Source: an uncultured Clostridia bacterium
GTDB lineage: Bacteria > Bacillota > Clostridia > Lachnospirales > Bianqueaceae
Direction: 5' to 3'
NCBI GenBank assembly: GCA_937892735.1
Contig: CALBGL010000030.1
Coordinates: forward strand, 1 to 19,243
Length of the DNA stretch: 19,243 nucleotides
Under the pieces are notes generated by a model. The model searched no databases. It was not told where the DNA came from and saw only the letters and a program-made list of their open reading frames with translations. Positions 1-6,749 of the stretch are shown one piece after another; within the stretch, counting starts at the first letter, position 1; each line of letters begins with the position of its first letter. A program made the position numbers and the translations under genes.

Positions 1-10
1 GGTAGTTGTC

Positions 11-1189
11 ATGAAACAATATTTTGTTTTACTTTGTATGATATGCTGTCTTTTCGTGATTTCATGTTCAGATGAACTTGTGGAGACGGTAGGATCTTAT
101 GAAGCGGAAGCCTCGGATAACACCTTTTGTTTTTCTAGTTCGAGAATGTGCGAAACAGAGGAGGCTTATTATGGTGTGAGTTCTGGAGATACACAGTACA
201 TTCAGTTTATGGATAAAGAAAGTCGTGTGAGTGGCTTTTTATGCGGCAAATCCGAATGTGAACATAATGATGCGGAATGCAATGCATATGTGGGAATCGA
301 TGCGCGTGGTTTTTGTATCTACAATGAACGGATTTACTGGGTTGGAGAGCAGCTCATAGAAGATGGCTTGGATTTCGCGATATGGAGTATAGACTTAGAT
401 GGAAACAATCGCAGAAGAATTAAAACGGTCGATGTAGCGCTTCTGAACGAAACAGATGGTAATTCGATTGTCCATGTATATCAGAACATACTGTTTATGG
501 CGGGAATCAGTGGTGATATATCGGAGGGAGAACCGAGGCAGAAAGCGGTGATAAAGGCTATGAGACTGGATTCCTCGGAAGAATGGCTGGATATCCTGGA
601 GGTAGAGACCAGTGGAGAGATCAATCTGGATGTAAAAGCGGCGCATAATGCGCTGTATATCATGGTGTGTTTATATGAGGAAGACGGAATACGGCTCGAA
701 ATATATCGATGGAGTTTCGATGAGAATGAATTGACGTTACTCTTCACCGAGGACAATCTGTCCACAGGTTTTAAGAACATCTGGGTTACAGATCGCATCT
801 ACCTCTCGTCCATATCCGTATTAGATCAGGAGAACAACAGAAAAATAGGATTATATCAGTATAGTCTTGAAACATTCACGCTGGAGCTGTGTTTCGAATT
901 TGAGGACTTAAATTATCAATGGGTGCAGGTTGCGGACCAAGTCTTTCTTGCAGCGGCATGGGATGAAGAGATGCATATGACACTATACGCAAAAGATTTT
1001 TCAGGAAACGAGATATGTCAAAAGGCATTTGAGGTGGCGGGGTTAGAGGATGCAGAGTCTTATGGAAGACTTTTTTTAGGAGGGAATCGGGAACATATTT
1101 TTTATACTCTCTACAATAGACCGTTGCAATACACGGTAGAGATGCCTTTGGATGATACGACGCCAGGATCCATTTTATGGGAATCTTAA
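11..1189 (+). CDS. Secreted lipoprotein, beta-propeller-like (DUF5050-like), function unknown
   Basis: A 392-residue protein with a lipoprotein signal: a hydrophobic segment at residues 4-18 followed by the lipobox VISC with the modified Cys at 19, so the mature protein is probably anchored outside the membrane. A cluster C78-x4-C83-x-H85-x4-C90 follows, and the body contains repeated aromatic/Asp segments (for example the WSIDLDGNNRRRIK stretch near residue 125) that recall DUF5050-type propeller lipoproteins of clostridia. I recall similar Cys-rich lipoproteins near ECF-like sigma factors, and one lies downstream here, but no direct functional evidence is visible. Only 10 bases precede the start and they hold no strong ribosome binding site, so an upstream start cannot be excluded. 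The lipoprotein call is firm; the fold and any metal or redox role are inference. Confidence 0.75.
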   Translation: MKQYFVLLCMICCLFVISCSDELVETVGSYEAEASDNTFCFSSSRMCETEEAYYGVSSGDTQYIQFMDKESRVSGFLCGKSECEHNDAECNAYVGIDARGFCIYNERIYWVGEQLIEDGLDFAIWSIDLDGNNRRRIKTVDVALLNETDGNSIVHVYQNILFMAGISGDISEGEPRQKAVIKAMRLDSSEEWLDILEVETSGEINLDVKAAHNALYIMVCLYEEDGIRLEIYRWSFDENELTLLFTEDNLSTGFKNIWVTDRIYLSSISVLDQENNRKIGLYQYSLETFTLELCFEFEDLNYQWVQVADQVFLAAAWDEEMHMTLYAKDFSGNEICQKAFEVAGLEDAESYGRLFLGGNREHIFYTLYNRPLQYTVEMPLDDTTPGSILWES

Positions 1190-1194
1190 AGTAG

Positions 1195-1485
1195 GCACTA
1201 ATCGATAAGCTACAAGAATTCCTATTAGAACTTGGCCGTGGTTTCTGCTTTGCTGCAAGGTAAAAGCTGATGAGGTACGAAGATGAGGATTTTTATCTAG
1301 ATCTAGTTTTTTATCACAGCATTCTAAAGTATCATGTACTGATTGATTTGAAAGTTGGTAAATTGACTCGTGGTGATATCGGACAAGTGGATAGCTATAT
1401 CCGTATGTTTGACGTTCTTTATAAAAATGACGATGATAATCCGAAGGGTTCAAGGTGGTCTCTTGTGAAGAAAAGCCCTTTATAG
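1195..1485 (+). pseudogene. Remnant of a DUF1016/YhcG-type PD-(D/E)xK nuclease-domain protein
   Basis: Reading frame 1 after a TAG at 1192 gives a stretch beginning ALIDKLQEFLLELGRGF, which matches the C-terminal nuclease domain of DUF1016 proteins. A TAA at 1261-1263 stands where the family has Gln (RQ), after which the match resumes as FYLDLVFYHSILKYHVLIDLKVGKL and runs to a DDDNP motif near 1440. From there the frame no longer resembles the family (usual GLILC-type strand absent) and stops at 1485. The Asp of FYLDLVFY and the DLK motif correspond to the D...(D/E)xK nuclease residues. There is no N-terminal domain, so this is a fragment with at least one nonsense change. From 1270 an intact 71-residue frame with an ATG exists, but no good ribosome binding site is seen. 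Most likely a decayed gene. Confidence 0.7.
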
Positions 1486-1527
1486 AAGATATTTTCAGCT
1501 TTTATAAAAAATTTTCGTAAAAAGGCC

Positions 1528-1552
1528 AACCTTTTCGAAATCGCGTGTCTAT
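1528..1552 (+). promoter_or_regulatory. Possible ECF-type promoter upstream of the sigma factor gene
   Basis: AAC at 1528-1530 is followed after 16 bases by GTCTAT at 1547-1552. This resembles the AAC/-35 and (C)GTCTA/-10 pattern of many ECF sigma promoters, and it would give a leader of about 30 bases before the preferred ATG at 1586. Autoregulation by the encoded sigma factor is common in such systems. The pattern is short and could occur by chance. Confidence 0.25.
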
Positions 1553-1585
1553 ATGGGTGAAAGCTTTCAAAAGAGGTGCCAACGA

Positions 1586-3250
1586 ATGAACAGACAGGAT
1601 GTAGAGAGAATCATAACCAGTTATCTGAAGCCCATATTTGGGTTTGCCCTGAAAAAATGCAAGAATGTTCAGGATGCGGAGGATCTGTCGCAGGAAATCC
1701 TGGCGAGAGCGTTTCGGGCGTTTCTCATAAGAGAAGATATCCAAGATGTGGGGAAGTTTATCTGGACGGTTGCGCATAATACGCTCAGCAATTACTATCG
1801 GGATGCTGCGAAGAGTATGGTGGGAATCTCTATAGAGGAAGCCGCAGAATGGCTGGAGGCTTCTTCTACAGAGGAGAATGAGATGGAACAAACAGAGATC
1901 CTGCGTCGTCTTCAGAGCGAGATTGCCTATCTTTCTAAGATGCAAAGGAAAATTGTAATTGCCTATTACTTTGAAAATCGGAAGCAGGCGGAGATTGCAC
2001 AGCAGCTGGGGATTCCTCTGGGAACTGTCAAATGGCATTTGTTTGAGGCGAAAAAAGAGTTGAAGCGAGGTATGGACACTATGAGAAAAGCAAGCGAACT
2101 TAAGTTTCATCCGATCCAGTTTCATTCCTATGGGATCACCGGCGCTGTGGGTACAAAAAGTTTGGACGAATTCTTTCGATCCGCTCTGTCCCGGAATATT
2201 TGTTATTGTGTACGGGATACAAAAAAGACCGTGAATGAAATAGCGGAAGATCTGGGCGTTTCTCCCGTATATGTAGAAGACGAGGCAGAGTTTCTGGAAC
2301 AGTACGGATTCCTGCGAAGGGAGAAGGACAAATACATCGCCAATTTCATCATCGAAGAAATGAGTACGGAGTTGCTCACTCTGCAGAATAGGATGTATAA
2401 ACAGGCAGCTGAACTTTTTGCAAACGATGTGTACGAGGAACTAATATCCTCCGGAATTCTGGAGGATCCGGATATCCGATGCGGCCAGGCAGGTTGTCTT
2501 ACGGTTTCTATCCAGCCATCCCGACGGGATTATAATTTCCTCCTATGGACGCTTATACCGTATATTGCCGCCAGATCGGGGGAGAAACAAAGAGAAAATG
2601 GAATTTCATGGGAAGAGGTGGCGACAGTACGTCCTGACGGTGCGCGCAATATCTTTCGGGCCGCTGTCATTTCGAACGGAGTGAAGCCTCCCGAGGAGTA
2701 TGTCCATATGGAACACTGGTACGGTCCCATATGGCGTAATGACGGGAAGAGAATACTCTGGAAGATCGACAGCGACTGGTCCGGTCGTGAAGTGCCACGT
2801 GATTTTCGGTACGAAGAGGAAGCCAGGCAAATTCTCTCCCTCTATGAGAAAGAGCAAACAGAACCACTTACAAAAGAAGAATACGCATGGTTGTCAGAAC
2901 ACGGCTGTGTGAAGATAAATGAAGGCCAGGATGGTTCTTTCCAGGCGGTGTGGCCGATTATCGTTTTAGCTACCAAGGAGGTGCAGGATAGACTACTTGC
3001 GATCGGCACTCACGTTAGAGAAAGACACAGGGATGAATTTACAGCGCTGTTGGCTTCTTATGCGGAGAAGGTGATGCAGTCTGTTCCCACGCATCTGAAG
3101 AAAGTGAAAGAATATGAATTGCAATCCGTATTTCAATCTGACGGCTGGTTCTTGCTGCATTGTTTGTTGGTGCTGCTCCGTGGTGGAAGGCTCGAAGAGC
3201 CGACTCCGAACCAGAAGAAATCGTTGATGATCGTGATCACTCACGAGTAA
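1586..3250 (+). CDS. ECF-like sigma-70 family factor with long C-terminal extension
   Basis: Residues 9-73 fit sigma region 2 (DAEDLSQEILARAFRAF, then FIWTVAHNTLSNYYRD), and residues 107-160 fit region 4 with a helix-turn-helix (QAEIAQQLGIPLGTVKWHL). These two domains define an ECF-like factor that would direct RNA polymerase to specific promoters. Unlike a usual ECF protein of about 160-200 residues, this one continues for roughly 390 more. A likely winged helix lies near residues 215-265 (NEIAEDLGVSPVYVEDEAEFLEQYGFL), followed by a region I do not recognise. The ATG at 1586 is preferred over the in-frame one at 1553 because AGAGGTG lies at a good distance upstream. There is no separate anti-sigma gene, so the extension may serve for sensing or self-regulation (inference). 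The regulon is unknown; the upstream lipoprotein is a candidate partner. Confidence 0.85.
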   Translation: MNRQDVERIITSYLKPIFGFALKKCKNVQDAEDLSQEILARAFRAFLIREDIQDVGKFIWTVAHNTLSNYYRDAAKSMVGISIEEAAEWLEASSTEENEMEQTEILRRLQSEIAYLSKMQRKIVIAYYFENRKQAEIAQQLGIPLGTVKWHLFEAKKELKRGMDTMRKASELKFHPIQFHSYGITGAVGTKSLDEFFRSALSRNICYCVRDTKKTVNEIAEDLGVSPVYVEDEAEFLEQYGFLRREKDKYIANFIIEEMSTELLTLQNRMYKQAAELFANDVYEELISSGILEDPDIRCGQAGCLTVSIQPSRRDYNFLLWTLIPYIAARSGEKQRENGISWEEVATVRPDGARNIFRAAVISNGVKPPEEYVHMEHWYGPIWRNDGKRILWKIDSDWSGREVPRDFRYEEEARQILSLYEKEQTEPLTKEEYAWLSEHGCVKINEGQDGSFQAVWPIIVLATKEVQDRLLAIGTHVRERHRDEFTALLASYAEKVMQSVPTHLKKVKEYELQSVFQSDGWFLLHCLLVLLRGGRLEEPTPNQKKSLMIVITHE

Positions 3251-3333
3251 GCAGAGTAGGCTTCTTCTGTTCAACCTGTGGTTGTAAAATATGTTGCGTA
3301 TGGTCGGAAGGTTCCAACTAACGGAGTATTCTA

Positions 3334-3368
3334 TTGCCACGAATTCCATGATAAAATATGTGTATAAT
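3334..3368 (+). promoter_or_regulatory. Possible promoter in the 3251-3604 gap
   Basis: TGTATAAT at 3361-3368 is an extended -10 box. TTGCCA at 3334-3339 could be a -35 box, but its spacing to this -10 is 23 bases. With 17-bp spacing the alternative -10 is the weaker TATGTG at 3357. Transcription to the right would end at the hairpin at 3565-3604, giving a transcript of about 230 nt. Confidence 0.35.
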
Positions 3369-3433
3369 CAATATTGATTAGCACAATCGGAGGGGGGCAT
3401 CTGGCGCAGAAGGATCCCATGAAGGAGGCAACC

Positions 3434-3532
3434 GTGAATTTGACGCAAATGATAATATCCGTGATAACTTCTCGAAGTACGTTATTTCTTCGACATGAGT
3501 CGAAATGGTATCAAGCGCCGGAACATTCGTGA
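3434..3532 (+). CDS. Possible 32-residue small ORF with strong ribosome binding site
   Basis: A GTG codon at 3434 lies 5 bases after AAGGAGG (3422-3428) and opens a 32-codon frame that stops at 3532. An in-frame ATG at 3419 lacks such a site. The predicted peptide is partly hydrophobic (MIISVI) and then basic, and resembles no family I know. It sits between a possible promoter and a clear terminator. Two short palindromes at 3467-3478 and 3489-3504 lie inside it, so the region may instead be a structured non-coding RNA. The rest of the 354-bp gap shows nothing I can identify. Confidence 0.2.
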   Translation: MNLTQMIISVITSRSTLFLRHESKWYQAPEHS

Positions 3533-3564
3533 GTTTTTTAGATGAGGAATGGAACCGAACACGA

Positions 3565-3604
3565 AGCCCAGCATCACGTCAAACGGCGCGATGTTGGGCT
3601 TTTG
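3565..3604 (+). terminator. Rho-independent terminator
   Basis: AGCCCAGCATCACG (3565-3578) pairs with the GC-rich stretch ending GATGTTGGGCT at 3600, with G-U pairs, around a loop of about 7 bases. TTTTGTT follows on the plus strand. The T-run places its main direction on the plus strand, ending transcription from the sigma factor side. On the minus strand it lies directly after the znuB stop and may act there too, although the run of T is weak in that direction. Confidence 0.75.
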
Positions 3605-4450
3605 TTATCGTTGCAACGCTATGCCGGTTAGCCAGGAAAGAACAAACGCGCCGATTTGAACGGCAACAATGGTGGAACCTACTGGTGTTCCGGCAAGGAT
3701 GGATACTAAAATGCCAATCAGAGAACAGAAGACAGAAAGAACGGCCGCGCAGATCGTTACGCCGCGAAAACTCTTAAAGATTCGCATAGCCGACAGCGCG
3801 GGAAAAATCACGAGCGCGGAGATTAGCAGAGATCCTACCAGGTTCATGGCAAGTACGATGATGACGGCGATGATGATGGCAATCAGTAGATTGTAAAAGC
3901 CTGTTCTAGTACCGGTTGCCTTTGCGAAGCTTTCATCAAAGGTGACCGCAAAAATCTTATTGTAGAACAGAATGAACACGGTTACCACCAGCACGGACAT
4001 TCCCACACACAGCCATACTTCGACGGTGGATAATGTGAGTATCGATGTAGAACCAAATAGCGTACTGCACACATCGCCGGAGAGATTGGGGGATGTGGAA
4101 AAAAGGTTCATCAGCAGGTAGCCGATGGCCAATGCCCCGACAGAGATCATGGCAATGGCGGCGTCTCCTTTGATTTTCGTATTCTGCCCAGTACGAAGAA
4201 GAAGTACCGCACTGAGGGTTGTAAGGATCATCACCAGGGGCATTTCATTGGAGATTTGAAGCACAGAAGCGATCGCTATTGCGCCAAAGGCTACATGAGA
4301 AAGACCATCGCCAATGTATGAAAAACGTTTCAGTACTAGCGTTACACCCAGCAAAGAGGAGCAGAGCGCGATCAATACCCCCACGATCAGTGCGTAACGG
4401 ACAAAAGGGTACGACAAGTACAAGGCAAGTTTTTCAAAAATCGCGTTCAC
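3605..4450 (-). CDS. znuB: Zinc ABC transporter permease (ZnuB family)
   Basis: A 281-residue, very hydrophobic protein with about seven to eight predicted membrane segments, a normal length for the ABC-3 family of zinc/manganese permeases. The family signature around FSYIGDGLSHVAFGAIA (residues 43-59) is clear, as is the later motif LVGSLLISALVIFPALSA that forms part of the transport path. It would form the membrane channel that takes metal from the ZnuA-like lipoprotein and moves it inward with ATP hydrolysis by ZnuC. Its ATG overlaps the stop of znuC by 4 bases, pointing to translational coupling. It is the last gene of the zur-znuACB operon. Zinc rather than manganese specificity is inferred from the Zur-like regulator in the operon. 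Confidence 0.93.
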   Translation of the reverse strand: MNAIFEKLALYLSYPFVRYALIVGVLIALCSSLLGVTLVLKRFSYIGDGLSHVAFGAIAIASVLQISNEMPLVMILTTLSAVLLLRTGQNTKIKGDAAIAMISVGALAIGYLLMNLFSTSPNLSGDVCSTLFGSTSILTLSTVEVWLCVGMSVLVVTVFILFYNKIFAVTFDESFAKATGTRTGFYNLLIAIIIAVIIVLAMNLVGSLLISALVIFPALSAMRIFKSFRGVTICAAVLSVFCSLIGILVSILAGTPVGSTIVAVQIGAFVLSWLTGIALQR

Positions 4451-5160
4451 GGTGTATTCCCTCCTATTGCGGCGTTAAAGAACCGTCCCTGTGGACTTTG
4501 CAGGTATTCAGCGGTCGTACCGAAGAAAACAGGATCTCCAATATGCAGAATATGACTGGCGTATTGGATGGATGAGGCAATGTCGTGAGAGATCATAATA
4601 ATAGTAATCCCATCCTCTTGATTGAGCTTTTCGATGAGTGCATACATTTCTGCTGTGACATTGGGATCGAGCCCGGAGACAGGTTCATCCAGAAGCAGGA
4701 TTTTCCGCGTGGCACATAGCGCGCGAGCCAATAAAACCCGTTGCTGTTGTCCACCGGACAACTCCCGATAGCAGGTTCCTGAAAGATTCTCGATTTGCAT
4801 CTTTTGGATATTTTCTTCAGCAAGCCGTTTTTCTTCTTTATTATAAAAAGGACGGCCGCCACAACGTCCCTGACATCCGGAGAGAACAATTTCTCTCACT
4901 GATGCTGGAAAGTCTCTTTGTACTTGTGTCTGCTGTGGCAGATAGCCGATTTCGTTTTTTTTGAGTCCGTCGCCGGTCAAAATGGTTCCGCGGATAGGGG
5001 GCAGTAAGCCCAGAATTGTTTTCATAAGAGTACTTTTGCCGGAGCCATTCTCCCCCACAATACAGAGATAATCTCCCGCGCAGACTTCAAAATTGAGGTC
5101 TTGCAAGATCATTTTCTTATCGTAGCCGACAGTGAGGTTTTGGCAAGTGAGCTGAGCCAT
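4447..5160 (-). CDS. znuC: Zinc ABC transporter ATP-binding protein (ZnuC family)
   Basis: The 237-residue ATPase carries all ABC motifs: Walker A GENGSGKST at residues 36-44, Q-loop near 76 (YLPQQTQV), signature LSGGQQQR at 134-141, Walker B ILLLDEP at 154-160, and the switch His in ISHD at 192. The PQQTQVQRDFPASVREIV stretch is typical of the zinc/manganese importer branch. It would sit on the cytoplasmic face of ZnuB and drive uptake. AGGAGGTAG lies just before its ATG in the 11-bp gap after znuA, and its TGA overlaps the znuB start. Confidence 0.95.
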   Translation of the reverse strand: MAQLTCQNLTVGYDKKMILQDLNFEVCAGDYLCIVGENGSGKSTLMKTILGLLPPIRGTILTGDGLKKNEIGYLPQQTQVQRDFPASVREIVLSGCQGRCGGRPFYNKEEKRLAEENIQKMQIENLSGTCYRELSGGQQQRVLLARALCATRKILLLDEPVSGLDPNVTAEMYALIEKLNQEDGITIIMISHDIASSIQYASHILHIGDPVFFGTTAEYLQSPQGRFFNAAIGGNTP

Positions 5161-5171
5161 CTTCTACCTCC

Positions 5172-6131
5172 TTACTTCAATGCTTCTTTCAGAATGGAGA
5201 GATTTTTTTCCATCACGAGAAAGTAGGTTGTACCGTTTGCCGCGTCTTTTGCGGTGATGGATTGCATAGAATCCATGGTCAACACCGTTTGATTTTTCTC
5301 AGCGGTGTTTTCTAGGATGGTTTCAGCAATCTTGTGCTGCGTACCTTCAATAGTCAGAATGCAGGGTAGATCCAGTTCGTCCATTTTTTTAGCAAGAAAA
5401 GAAATCGTCTCAAAACTGGCCTCGGTTTCAGCGGAACAGCCTGCAAAAGCAGCGTAATAGCGTAAACCATAATCGTCCACGAGATAGCGGAATGGGAAAC
5501 GGTCTCCGAATAGGAGCGTTTTGTGAGACGCATGATCTACAGCATTTTGGTATTCGTCATTCAGATTGGAAAGCTTTTTCACATATGCCTCAGAATTGGC
5601 GGCATAGATCTCCTTGTTGTCAGGATCAAGCTCTTGTAAAGATTGGGAAATGGCATTGACAAGCACTTCGGCATTTTTTAAAGACAGCCATACATGCTCA
5701 TCGGCTTCTGTTTTGTTAGGAAGACTATCTTGCATACCCTCGACCGTTTCTTCTGTTTTCACAGAGTCTCCCAGTACTTCCAGACAATTGATGACTTTCA
5801 TATCTTTATTGGTCGCGTTTTGTAAGGCATCCTCTACCCAGCTGCTGGATTCACCGCCTACATAGATAAAAAGATCACAGTCAGAGAGTTTGATAATATC
5901 GTCCGCCACGGGCTGGTAGCTATGCAGATCCACGCCGTTATCCAGCAGCATCGTGACTTCGGCGAGATCGATTCTATCGCCGAGAATTTCTCGAACCCAG
6001 TCATATTCAGGGAAAATGGTTGTGACAATTTTCAACGCATCTGGTTCATCCGTCGTATCCTGCTGCTCACAGCTGGTAAGAACACTGGCCAGCATGAAAA
6101 GTCCAAGCAGCAGCGCAGTCTTTTTTTTCAT
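5172..6131 (-). CDS. znuA: Zinc-binding lipoprotein of the ABC importer (ZnuA family)
   Basis: The metal-capturing solute-binding protein of the cluster A-I type. The ATG at 6131 is chosen because GGAGGTG precedes it by 9 bases and because it places a lipoprotein signal at the N-terminus (hydrophobic stretch, then VLTSC with Cys21). An in-frame ATG at 6158 would bury this signal. The mature protein has likely ligands His70 (DLHSYQP) and His146 (DEHVWLS). At the third family position, usually His, it has Asp210 in FGDRFPFRYL, and the fourth acidic ligand is likely in the SAETEAS segment. The loop between the first two His is acidic rather than His-rich. It is 8 bases downstream of zur and its ribosome binding site lies inside the zur 3' end. 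Role in zinc uptake is well supported; metal preference is inferred. Confidence 0.92.
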   Translation of the reverse strand: MKKKTALLLGLFMLASVLTSCEQQDTTDEPDALKIVTTIFPEYDWVREILGDRIDLAEVTMLLDNGVDLHSYQPVADDIIKLSDCDLFIYVGGESSSWVEDALQNATNKDMKVINCLEVLGDSVKTEETVEGMQDSLPNKTEADEHVWLSLKNAEVLVNAISQSLQELDPDNKEIYAANSEAYVKKLSNLNDEYQNAVDHASHKTLLFGDRFPFRYLVDDYGLRYYAAFAGCSAETEASFETISFLAKKMDELDLPCILTIEGTQHKIAETILENTAEKNQTVLTMDSMQSITAKDAANGTTYFLVMEKNLSILKEALK

Positions 6132-6139
6132 AAGATTTG

Positions 6140-6538
6140 TCACCTCCGATTTCTGCAATCAACGCAAACACCGTAAAGAATCGTTTCGGATTTGTCGATT
6201 TGAAAACCTGTGCTCTCGAGTGTATTACAAAGGAGCTGATGAGCTTCTTTTTCTCCCAAATGGATGCATTTTCCACAGATTCGGCAGGAAAGATGCAAGC
6301 GGTCTCTACATTCTTCCGCGGCAATGTATTGATAAAAGGCCTCCCGGGTTCCCTCCCGAACGGTGCGTTTTAGTAATCCCTCTTCCTCCAAAAAGGAGAG
6401 ATTGCGGTAAACGGCGCTGAGGCTGATCTGATTTGTTTTCAGCGCTTCAGCGATTTGCCGCGCGGTCATCTGTTCGTCCGTATGGTTTGAAAGATATTCG
6501 AGCAGTTGCCTGCGTTGTCGCGTTAGATACTTTGCCAT
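6140..6538 (-). CDS. zur: Fur-family zinc uptake repressor (Zur)
   Basis: A 132-residue Fur-family metalloregulator. The N-terminal winged helix-turn-helix spans about residues 5-60 (TARQIAEALKTNQISLSAVYRNLSFLEEEGLL). The C-terminal dimer domain has the structural zinc pairs C85-x2-C88 and C125-x2-C128, with His82 and Cys91 nearby. The ATG at 6538 has GGAGG 9 bases upstream and gives the usual family length; the open frame runs 210 bases further but across the promoter and operator, so the longer form is rejected. The gene leads an operon with znuA, znuC and znuB, which favours a zinc sensor over an iron or peroxide sensor. A perfect palindrome over its own start region fits autoregulation. 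Confidence 0.9.
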   Translation of the reverse strand: MAKYLTRQRRQLLEYLSNHTDEQMTARQIAEALKTNQISLSAVYRNLSFLEEEGLLKRTVREGTREAFYQYIAAEECRDRLHLSCRICGKCIHLGEKEAHQLLCNTLESTGFQIDKSETILYGVCVDCRNRR

Positions 6539-6551
6539 TGCCTGCGCCTCC

Positions 6552-6574
6552 AATTTGCGATTGATTCGCAAATT
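6552..6574. promoter_or_regulatory. Candidate Zur operator palindrome
   Basis: AATTTGCGA (6552-6560) and TCGCAAATT (6566-6574) are perfect 9-base inverted arms separated by 5 bases. The 23-bp length fits Fur-family operators. It starts directly next to the -10 box of the zur promoter and so covers the expected transcription start, the position of a classical repressor site. Confidence 0.75.
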
Positions 6575-6603
6575 ATTATAAGCCGTTTCTGTACACTTGT
6601 CAA
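6575..6603 (-). promoter_or_regulatory. Promoter of the zur-znuACB operon
   Basis: On the minus strand TTGACA (6603-6598) and TATAAT (6580-6575) are both full consensus, separated by exactly 17 bases. The strength of this promoter implies that a repressor must hold it down, consistent with the palindrome immediately downstream. Confidence 0.85.
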
Positions 6604-6623
6604 GATATGAACGGCTTTTTTTT
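6580..6623 (+). other. Inverted repeat with T-tract across the zur promoter
   Basis: AAGCCGTT (6580-6587) and AACGGCTT (6610-6617) are perfect 8-base inverted arms around a 22-base interval that holds the zur -35 box, and a run of eight T follows (6616-6623). On the plus strand it has the form of a terminator with a large loop that contains a further small stem (CTTG/CAAG). It could stop plus-strand transcription before the TerB operon, or be a DNA-level operator. Confidence 0.4.
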
Positions 6624-6666
6624 CGTTTTGTAAACCTGTGGAAGAGGGATTCTTGAGGGATGACGC

Positions 6667-6695
6667 TTGTCTTTTGGGCAGAGGTATAGTATAAT
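6667..6695 (+). promoter_or_regulatory. Promoter of the TerB/BrxD/BrxHI-like operon
   Basis: TTGTCT (6667-6672) and a perfect TATAAT (6690-6695) are separated by 17 bases, about 55 bases upstream of the first gene. It faces away from the zur promoter. No operator-like repeat overlaps it that I can see. Confidence 0.6.
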
Positions 6696-6749
6696 TTTTG
6701 AGTAAGATCTTTCCGAGGGGGATGGCATGGGAGCAAGGGAGGTGGCACA

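Noticed and set aside
3505..3777. 90-codon plus-strand frame running into znuB antisense
   Set aside because: It crosses the terminator at 3565-3604 and lies mainly opposite znuB; no coding character.
6539..6748. Upstream extension of the zur reading frame to 6748
   Set aside because: The extra 70 codons would cross the consensus promoter and the palindrome, and the internal ATG at 6538 has a good ribosome binding site and the family's normal N-terminus.
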